Source: Sorghum bicolor (taxonomy: Eukaryota > Streptophyta > Magnoliopsida > Poales > Poaceae). Taken from it: 64,000 nt of DNA. Within the stretch, counting starts at the first letter, position 1; each line of letters begins with the position of its first letter. The DNA lies in NCBI RefSeq assembly GCF_000003195.3, contig NC_012870.2, positions 45,994,614-46,058,613 on the forward strand, given 5' to 3'. A program made the position numbers and the translations under genes. The notes beneath the pieces are model-generated. The model did no database searches and was not told where the DNA came from. It saw only the letters and a program-made list of their open reading frames with translations. Of the stretch, positions 56,201 to 64,000 are shown piece after piece.

Positions 56201-56838
56201 GGAGCCTTGCCTCTCACATCAGCTGTTTGAGATGTGCCAGGTGTCTTCAACATCAACTCTGGGGGCATACCTTAACCCCACCAGTTAGGAGGAGGGACCG
56301 ATCCCGACATCACCGATGCTAGTAGATCTGTAGCAAGCTTGATCTGCTCATCTGAAGTCGATGGATTGGTCGTCATCGGTGTAGATTGCGCGTTAGTGAC
56401 CCCTAACGTGCTTGGAGGAACAGTAGTTTCTCTGCCCGCAGCGGCTGCTGCAGCCGATGGAGCTGTGACCACCGGTGATCCTGGTTGATGATGAGAAGGG
56501 CCCACATAATTTGGTGGCAATTGTCCTTCTTTGAAAGTTCTAACCATGGCATTGAAAACCGTATTAGACAGCACACCAGCTTGATAGATCAAGGCACGGT
56601 TAATAGCACTGTCAACCATGTCTTGGAGCTTACCAGGATTGGCGTCAAAAGTAACCTGCCGAGGTGCCGGCAGTGCCTCCTTCTGGATCACCTCGCCGCT
56701 CTTGTTTATGCTGAAGGATTTCAAACATTGCTGCTTGTAGTCCTCCATGGCTTTTGCAATAGCTTGCTCCTGCTCATCTCTAAGATTGGCTTCTGTCACG
56801 GGGATGACGTTCTCCAAGTCGAACTCGGTAGTCGACAT
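53216..56838 (-). pseudogene. gag: gag-pro of TE-F, broken
   Basis: ATG at 56838 (MSTTEFDLENVIPV). The Q-rich N-terminal part, gag core, CKWHNATSHSTNEC cluster, R/E-rich region and retropepsin (LIDGGAAINIMP) are all found, but in pieces. Stops occur near 56273, 55820, 55280 and 54650, a frame change lies between 54650 and 54142, and the N-terminal Q/G-rich part is shorter than in TE-I. Not functional. Confidence 0.9.
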
Positions 56839-56859
56839 GTTGATCTTGATCTTGAGAAA

Positions 56860-56877
56860 GTCCCACTGGGCATGCCA
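56860..56877 (-). other. Primer-binding site of TE-F
   Basis: TGGCATGCCCAGTGGGAC on the minus strand, seven bases inside the LTR; one substitution against the family form. Confidence 0.7.
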
Positions 56878-56884
56878 AATGATG

Positions 56885-57603
56885 TGTTGATGCAAAAGCT
56901 GGATCTGCAAACACAAAGGGCTAATACCCGATTCAAACGTTAAGGCGTGCCAGCCGATTTGACCTTACTATCGGCAAAGGTGATAACTTGAATACTTTAG
57001 TCCTGACAACAGCGATGCGCCCGGATGTCACGGCCAAGAGGTATTCACGCAGAACTCGAGAATATGCCGAGCTTAATTCGATGAATTCCTAAGAACTCGT
57101 AGTAAAAAGGAAAAATATGTCGAAGTCGTCGAAAAAGTAGATGCTAGAATATGAGTAAAAACTTGTGTTTGATTGATTGATAGATCTTCATTACAAGGCC
57201 CTAGGGTCTACAGTTATACCCTGCTCAAAGAGCTACAATCAGACATGATTAGGACTCAAATTCCAAACTAAACAGAATCCGTATACAAAACGATTTAAAT
57301 AACTAAGGAAAACACAAAACTATCCTCTCGTGACAAACCGAGACACCACCATGGAGCAATCGGCAACCTTCACGTTCTCCTTCCGAGTCATCGGCAGACT
57401 CCTCATCATAGCCATCAGCAAAGGCTAATCGCTGACCATCGGCATGAACTCGTCACCACTCATAGACTTAGTCACATTCAGCTGTCTCTTCAGCGGCAAC
57501 CACCTTCATCGGCAACTGCCCTGCAGATCAGTTACTGTTGCCCTATCTTGCCGATCTATACTCTACCGATCCCCGGGTACGTGTCCAAAAAATGGTATCA
57601 ACA
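56885..57603 (-). repeat. 5' LTR of TE-F (719 bp)
   Basis: TGTTGATACC...GCATCAACA on the minus strand. Its TATA region reads TATAACTG near 57217, against TATAAATG in the 3' copy and TATAAATA in TE-I, so the promoter is probably weakened. Confidence 0.92.
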
Positions 57604-57796
57604 GGAGGTGGTGTCCCACGGCTTCGTCACTGACATTTCCAAGACCGACGCTGAGAACGAGGAGAGGCTCCACGCCTTGATCGACGACACGGAGGCTCCT
57701 GGGGAAAGGCTGGCGAGGCTGTTCGAGCCAGAAGTGCTTCCTCCCGAGATTAGCTCAGGCGCGGATGACGTTGGTGAGGGCCGAGACGCGGACTGA
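57604..57796 (+). pseudogene. TE-D antisense gene, end of exon 6
   Basis: Resumes after the GGAGG duplication and runs EVVSHGFVTDISKTDAENEE to an acidic end and TGA (57794-57796). It joins the text left of TE-F only after a one-base frameshift. This is the C-terminus of the Transposase_28-type protein, tail-to-tail with TE-D pol 548 nt away. Confidence 0.72.
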
Positions 57797-58344
57797 GGCC
57801 TGCGAGCCTACTCTGGGTGCTAAGGCCCCTTGTATAGTACCTATTATTCTGTCTTAAGTGATACTGTGTTTTTTAAGCGGTTTATGGATGTGTGAATATT
57901 TGCCTATCTTTCCGCTCGAGGTTCCTTCGTTTGCTTTTCTACCTATGTCTGTATTCCCTGTTTGGTCTTTTGTTAAGGCGACCTTGATTGCCTCGAGGGT
58001 GAGGAAGCGAGTAGAGTTACCATAGCCCGGGGGCGTAGGAGTTCTCAGGCTCGTTGTCTCTCGGCCCTTAAGGGGCTCGAGGTGCCTCTACTACTCGACC
58101 GTGCGAGGTTTACTAAATAGGAACGAAAAAATCACTTAGTTTTTTCGACACTTGGGGGGGCACCCCCCTGCTAGCCCCCGAGGGGGTATCGACTATGATG
58201 GGTCATAGTGGGTACTCCCTTTTAACGTCGAGATTTCGATCCATGAAAAAAGTAAATTACTCGAGGGAAAGATCTTATCCATTCATGCATTCATTCACAA
58301 AGTCTTGGTACAGAATGTACACGGGAACATAAAACTTTGAAATT
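57797..58344 (+). other. Spacer between convergent antisense gene and pol of TE-D
   Basis: No ORF. TC- and TCGAG-rich, and holds CCCCCGAGGGGG-like text near 58170 that could pair. Probably the two 3' UTRs. Confidence 0.5.
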
Positions 58345-61300
58345 CTAGGGGTAGAATCGACGTAGTTGTTCGATGTTCCACGCGTTGGTGAAGACTGCCC
58401 CTTTTTCGTCCGCGAGCTTATATGTCCCCGGCTTCAGGACCTTGGCCACCACGTATGGGCCCTCCAAGGGTGGAGTCAACTTGTGGCATCCTTGGTTGCT
58501 TTGCCACCGATGTAGGACAAGGTCGCCCATGTTCAGATCTCTCTTGCGCACGTGCTTGTCGTGATAGCGTCGAAGCTTTTGTTGGTATCTGGCGGAGTTG
58601 AGGAGGGCCATGTCTCGAGCTTCTTCGAGCTGGTCGACTGCGTTCTCTCGAGTCTCCTTGTCTGATTGCTCGTTGTATGCTTTGAGTCGAGGGGACCCAT
58701 ACTCGAGGTCCGTTGGGAGCACGGCTTCAGAGTCGTAGACCATGAAGAATGGGGTGTATTTTGTGGCCCTACTCGGCGTCGTCCTTAAGCTCCATAGGAC
58801 CGAAGAGAGCTCTTCGACCCATTTCTTGCCGAATTTTTTCAAGCGGTTGTAGATCCTCGGTTTGAGCCCCTGCAAAATCATGTTGTTGGCACACTCGACC
58901 TGGCCGTTAGTTCGAGGGTGGACCACTGTCGACCAGTTCACACGGATGTGATGCCGATCGCAGAAGTCCAAGAACTTTTTGCCAGTGAACTGAGTGCCGT
59001 TGTCGGTGATGATGACGTTGGGGATCCCAAACTGGTGGATGATGTCGGTGAAGAAAAGGACAGCTTGCTCGGAGCGGATGTTTGTGATGGGTCGAGCCTT
59101 GATCCACTTGGAGAATTTGTCGATGGCCACCAGCAGATGGGTGTAGCCTCCTGCCGCTTTCTAGAGAGGCCCTACGAGGTCGAGACCCCACACCACGAAT
59201 GGCCACGTGACAGGGATCATTTGGAGGGCATGGGTGGGGAGATGCGTCTGCTTGGCATAAAATTGGCACCCATGGCATGAGCGTACGAGCTCGATGGCGT
59301 CAGCTACGGCCGTTGGCCAGTAGAAGCCCTGTCGGAAAGCGTTCCCTACGAGGGTCCGTGGAGTGGCATGGTGGCCACAAGCCCCCGAGTGTAGATCCTC
59401 GAGGAGCTTTTGGCCTTCTTCTATGGTGATGCAACGCTGCAAGATTCCTGTCGGGCTTCGTCGGTATAGCTCATTGCATTTGTCGTAGATTACGTATGAC
59501 TTGGCCCGTCGAGCGATACGGCGGGCCTCGGATCGATCTTCTGGTAGCTCGCAACGGATCAGGCAATCGAGGAACGGCGTACGCCAGTCGAACGGTCGAC
59601 AGGGCCGTTGTTCCACCTCCATCACCTCGGCTGCCGCTAGCAGCGCTTCGAAGGTATCGATTTGCTGGATGGGGGCGGCTTCGACGCCAGCCCCCGAGCC
59701 CAAGTCGATGGATGACTCGTGTAGATCTCTTGAGAACGCGTCGGGCGGGACCGTACCTCCAGTCGAGGCGATCTTGGTGAGTTCGTCGGCTGCCTCGTTG
59801 TAGCATCGGGCGATGTGGACGAGCTCGAGACCGTGGAACTTGTCCTCGAGTCGACGTACTTCCTTACAGTATGCCTCCATTTTCGGGTCATGGCAGTTGG
59901 AGGCCTTCATCACTTGGTCGATGATGAGTTGGGAGTCGCCTCAAACGTCGAAGCGTTGAACTCTTAGCTCGATGGCGATCTTCAGACCGTTGACAAGGGC
60001 CTCGTACTCCGCGACGTTGTTGGATGCTGCAAAATGTATCCTGATGACATACCTCATATGAACACCCAGGGGTGAGACGAATAGCAGGCCCGCCCTAGCT
60101 CCTGTCTTCATGAGAGACCCATCGAAATACATCGTCCATAGTTCTGCCTGAACTTGAGCCGGGGGGAGCTGGGAGTCCGTCCATTCTGTGACGAAATCTA
60201 CCAGATCTTGAGACTTGATGGCTTTACGAGGCGCATAAGTGAGGGTCTCGCTCATGAACTCGATCGACCACTTGGCGATTCTTCCCGTGGCCTCCCGACT
60301 TTGGATGATCTCACCCAAGGGGAAGGACGAGACCACTGTGATAGGGTGGCTGAGGAAGTAGTGTTGCAGCTTGCGTCGGGCGAGGATCACGGCGTAGATA
60401 AGCTTCTGGATCTGTGGGTACCGTGCCTTGGTTTCTGAGAGTACCTCGCTGACGAAATAGACTGGTCTCTGGACTGGTAGCGCATGCCCCTCTTCTTGCC
60501 TCTCGACCACCACTGCCGCACTGACGACCTGGGTTGTCGAGGCAACGTACAGAAGCAGAGGTTCTGCGGGTTGGGGTGGGACCAGGACTGGGGCCGAGGT
60601 AAGTGTTTTCTTCTAGTTGTCGAGGGCTTCTTCGGCTTTAGAGGTCCAGGAGAAACGCTCGGCCTTTTTCAAGATCCGATACAGTGGCAATGCCTTCTCC
60701 CCCAACCTCGAGATGAAACGGCTTAGCGCCGCCAAACATCCTGTGACTTTTTGCACTCTCTTGACGTCTCGGATTGGCCCCATTCTCATAATGGCCGAAA
60801 CTTTCTCAGGATTGGCCTCGATGCCACGTTGGGAAACTATGTAACCCAAGAGCATGCCTCGAGGCACGCCAAAGACGCACTTCTCGGGGTTGAGCTTGAT
60901 CTTATTGGCACGTAAGCAACTGAAAGCGATCTCGAGGTCCTAAATCAGGTCTCCTCGTTTCTTTGACTTGACGACAATGTCGTCGATGTATGCCTCGACC
61001 GTCGACCCTATATGTCTGCCGAACACGTGGAGCATGCATCGCTGGTATGTTCCTCCCGCGTTTCGAAGCCCGAACGGCATGGTCACATAACAGTACATCC
61101 CAAAAGGCGTGATGAAAGACGTCGCGAGCTGGTCGGACTCTTTCATTTTTATTTGATGGTAACCGGAATATGCATCGAGGAAAGAAAGGGTTTCACATCC
61201 CGCAGTAGAATCAACAATTTGATCGATACGTGGCAATGGAAAAGGAACTTTCGGACATGCTTTATTTAAACTAGTATAATCGACACACATCCTCATTTTT

Positions 61301-61575
61301 CCATTCTTTTTCTTAACTAGTACAGGATTTGCTAACCAGTCGAGATGGTGAACCTCCTTGATGAATTCGGCCGTCAAAAGCTTGTGGATCTCCTCGCCAA
61401 TGATCTTGCGCTTCTCCTCGTCGAAGCGACGCAGTCGCTGCTTCACTGGCTTGGAACCGGCTCGAATTTCCAAGGAGTGCTCGGCGACTTCCCTCGGTAT
61501 GCCTAGCATGTCCGAAGGACTCCATGCAAACATGTCGGCGTTTGCACGGAGAAAGTCGACGAGCACGGCATCCTA
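58345..61575 (-). pseudogene. pol: pol part of the TE-D gag-pol frame, four internal stops
   Basis: One continuous frame without any frameshift: RT with PLPRIDQIVDSTAGC, FLDAYSGYHQI and YIDDIVVKS; RT-linked RNase H; second RNase H (MYFDGSLMKTGARAG); integrase with D-D-E (WGLDLVGP, ITDNGTQF, NGQVECAN) and EGPYVV. Stops interrupt it at 60940-60942 (TAG), 60613-60615 (TAG), 59941-59943 (TGA, expected CGA) and 59161-59163 (TAG). It lies in frame with gag, unlike the PMD family, and is separated from it by TAG at 61573-61575, probably once CAG. Inactive. Confidence 0.92.
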
Positions 61576-64000
61576 TTTGGGGTCGAGGTCGGCGCTGATC
61601 GTCAGCACCTTGCCGTCGGAGTTGTCGGGGTCGAGCGGGATCTTCTTCGTTCCTTCCGTTGGCTCGAAGCTACCTGCGTGACGTTTGGGCTCTGGAGCCT
61701 CCGCGGCCAGGGCCTCGAGCTTCGAGGCGAGCTCGATGGAGTTCTCGACAGCCTCCCCGTACTTGACGCACTCGACGTCGCATTCGTACGCGTGCTCGTA
61801 GGAGGAGCTGACGGTGATGACCCCCTTTGGCCCGGGCATCTTCAGCTTCAGGTAGGTGTAATTGGGGATAGCCATGAACTTGGCGTAGCCCAGGCGCCCG
61901 ATGATGGCGTGGTACGTGCCTCGGAATCCTACCACCTCAAAGGTGAGGGTCTCCTTTCTGAAATTGGCCGCCGTGCCAAAGCAGACCGGCAAGTCGATTC
62001 GACCTACCGGCAGCGCCTTCTTTCCTGGTACGACACCATGGAATCCGCCGGCGCTTGGTTGGAGCTGCGCCCTGTTGATGCCGAGAAGGTCGAGGGTCTC
62101 GAGGTAGATGATGTTTAGGCTGCTGCCGCCGTCCATCAGCACCTTCGAGAGCCTCGCGTTAACGATGATGGGGTCGACGACGAGCGGGTAGACGCCAGGG
62201 GCGACTACCTTGTCGGGGTGGTCGTCTCGATCGAAGGTGATGCGGGTGTTTGACCAGTTGAGGTACTGGGGCACCGCCATCATCGCCGCAAAGACCTCGT
62301 GGCGCTCCCTCTTGCGCTGCCTTGCGGTTAGCTGCGTCGAGGGTCCACCGTAGATCATGTAGCAGTCATGGACGGCTGGGAAACCTTCGTCATCTTTGTC
62401 GTCCCCATTGTCGCCGTTCTTCTCTTTCTTCGGGTCGTCCTTCTTGAACCCCAGGCCATCGAAGTGCTTTTTCAGCATACGGCAGTCCTCGAGCTTGTGG
62501 TTTGCCCCTCCCTTATGGTAAGGGCAGGGCTCCTTTAACATTTTGTCGAAGATAGCCTCCTCTAGGGGTCCTCGAGGCCTTTTGCGCTCCATGGCGGCGA
62601 CGAGATCGTCGTCGAGGGCTTCCCGCTGGAATGGTCGAGCTTTCTTCTTCTTCTTGTTCTTCTTGGGTCCCCGACTGGGGCCCTCATCGTCATTGGGAGG
62701 CGACTTGCCCTTCCCTCCTTCGCAGCTGAAGAAGGCACCGACCGCTTCTTCCCCTGCAGCGTAGTTTTCCACCACATCCATCAGCTTGTCGACGGTCTGA
62801 GGACGATTCTGGCCAAACTCCCGCACTAAATCTCGACTCGTGGTGCCCAAGACGAAGGCCAGGATGATGTCGTGGTCTGGGATGTGCAGCAGCTCGGTGC
62901 GTTGCTTCGAGAAGCGTCGAGCATACTCTCGGAGAGTTTCTCCTGACTTCTGCTTGCACTTGCTGAGGTCCCACGAGTTGTCGGGCCGTATGTAGGTTCC
63001 TTTGAAGTTACCCTTGAATACCCTGACCAAATCGACCCAATCGTGGATTTGGTAGGCCGGGAGCTCCTCGAGCCATCTGCGGGCGGTATCGGAGAGAAAA
63101 AGTGGCAGCTGTCGGATGATGACTCGATCGTCTCCTCGAGCGCCTCCCAACTGACAGGCTAGCCTGAAGTCTGCCAGCCACAGCTCTAGCTTGGTCTCGC
63201 CGTTGTATTTAGCGATGCTGGTCGGGGGTCGAAACGGGCTGGGCAGCGGCGTGCTGCGGATTGCTCTGCTGAACACCCGAGGGCCCGGTGGTTCCGGAGC
63301 CATCCGGTCCTCGTCGCTGTCGTATCTCCCACCGCGGTGGGCGCTGTAACCGCGCTCTTCTGCGTCCCCATATCGACGGCGACGATTCTCATCGATGTCG
63401 CGTCGTGCGTCGTGTCGCCGTTGGTTGTCGACAGGGTGGTGGAGGATGAGTGATGTCTTTTTCCCTCGAGGGGGTGGCTGCTGATGGACTGACACCTCCT
63501 TTTCGTTCTGGGCCGGCTCATCACGCTTTTCTGTGGCTGCTTCTCGACGTCGAGAGGCCGAGCTTTCGGCCTGCTGAACTGCCGCTACTTGGAGCAGAGT
63601 CTGCACCTCGTCTCGAATGCGTCGTGCTTGAGAGTTCGACGGTTCGGGCATATTGCATAGCAGCATTGTTGCCGCCATGACGTTCTAGCCTGCTCGAGGG
63701 AAACGGCTGACGGGCTGCTCTGGTTCCCTGTCTCCGACGATCTGCCGATGTACCTCTCGAGCCCGTCTGCGGACACTTCCACCATGCGGGTACGGCTGGT
63801 CCTCCTCGAGGATCTGTTCAAGCAGGACAAGGCGCTCGCGGTCTTCGTCGAGCTTTGCTTTGAGCTCCCGTAGTTGCGCAAGTTGCGCGGCTCTGCCTTC
63901 TTGTGGAGGGGGGTCGACCTGACCGTCATTCCCAGGCGTCCTGGGGTCCTCTCTTGCTGCAGGGGCTCGACCTCCTGCAACAGCGTCTTGTGTCTCATCG
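61573..64000 (-). pseudogene. gag: gag-protease part of the TE-D gag-pol frame, 5' end off-window
   Basis: The open stretch from 63678 (MAATMLLCNMPEPS) gives 701 codons. The frame also continues upstream past a TAG at 63685-63687 with coding-like text (LLEQILEEDQPYPHGG), so the real start lies beyond 64000. Contents: R/E/D-rich N-part; gag core (SIAKYNGETKLELWLADFRLAC, WVDLVRVFKGNFKGTY, DLSKCKQKSGETLREYARRF); a K-rich patch; the C/H cluster CPYHKGGANHKLEDC; and a retropepsin with MDGGSSLNIIY (DGG) and IIGRLGYAKFMAIPNY. Stop substitutions only. Confidence 0.9.

Larger units (their letters stand above)
24203..57603 (-). mobile_element. TE-F: Tat-lineage PMD-family element, copy 3, decayed and carrying TE-G
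   Basis: 3' LTR 24203-24902 and 5' LTR 56885-57603 on the minus strand, with perfect GGAGG duplications (24198-24202 and 57604-57608) inside the TE-D antisense exon. Between them are PPT, the six-exon antisense gene (25460-28701, +), pol (28857-29006 plus 50149-53216, -), gag (53216-56838, -) and PBS. TE-G is inserted in pol. gag and pol carry several frameshifts and stops, and the antisense gene carries three stops, so TE-F is clearly older than TE-I. Confidence 0.94.
16190..64000 (-). mobile_element. TE-D: second Tat-lineage family with a Transposase_28-type antisense gene; 5' end off-window
   Basis: Minus-strand order from the right: gag-pro, pol (64000-58345), the convergent antisense gene on + (18140-57796 with insertions), PPT, 3' LTR (16190-17231). 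The 5' LTR and the first part of gag lie beyond 64000. It is interrupted by TE-E (20377-22285) and TE-F (24203-57603). The second RNase H after RT places it in the Tat lineage. The gag-pol frame carries only stop substitutions, and its sequence is packed with CTCGA/TCGAG words. Confidence 0.93.

Noticed and set aside
1..64000. Host protein-coding gene in the window
   Set aside because: All substantial coding text is explained by gag, pol or antisense genes of the nine elements; what is left is LTR, UTR or short chance frames.

Overview
This window is intergenic heterochromatin-type DNA from a large plant genome, most likely a panicoid grass. I reach that from the repeat content (grass-type Tat and Athila-like Ty3/gypsy elements, and a copia LTR with the CACCGGAC/GTCCGGTG words typical of panicoid grasses). 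I found no host gene, tRNA gene, rRNA gene or CRISPR. Nearly every base belongs to one of nine LTR-retrotransposon units, here named TE-A to TE-I by left edge. A 100-base N run (4859-4958) is an assembly gap.

Layout by nesting. TE-C (13723-16189, + strand, Athila-like) is the oldest host. It was hit by TE-B (5459-13722, -) and by TE-D (16190 to beyond 64000, -). TE-B was in turn hit by TE-A (1-5458, -, with a 4-kb LTR). TE-D contains a copia solo LTR, TE-E (20377-22285), and a whole element TE-F (24203-57603, -). TE-F contains TE-G (29007-50148, -, non-autonomous Athila-like). TE-G contains the solo LTR TE-H (35522-49188), and TE-H contains the intact TE-I (36325-48647, +). The chain C>D>F>G>H>I is six insertions deep. 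Five-base target duplications can be read on both sides of TE-E (GGAGA), TE-F (GGAGG), TE-H (CTACG) and TE-I (TCTAG), and in slightly decayed form for TE-G.

TE-B, TE-F and TE-I are three copies of one Tat-lineage family. The layout is LTR, PBS, gag-protease, pol (RT, RNase H, second RNase H, integrase), then a convergent gene on the opposite strand, PPT, LTR. The antisense gene has six exons, its own TATA box and a plant-mobile-domain (PMD) product of about 931 residues. TE-I has two identical 691-bp LTRs and open gag, pol and antisense gene, so it is a recent and possibly active insertion. TE-D is a second Tat family with the same plan, but its antisense gene encodes a Transposase_28-type ('putative gypsy-type transposon') protein. 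Both antisense products share one architecture: an N-terminal globular domain, a charged disordered middle and a C-terminal coiled coil.

The most unusual signals are these. First, very dense family-specific DNA words spread over coding and non-coding parts alike: CCGAT/ATCGG in the PMD family and CTCGA/TCGAG in TE-D. Second, the spliced antisense genes. Third, an ORF in TE-A whose first 25 residues closely copy the histone H3 tail. Fourth, paired hairpins between the convergent genes. Fifth, a one-base TAATG gag/pol overlap kept in all copies.
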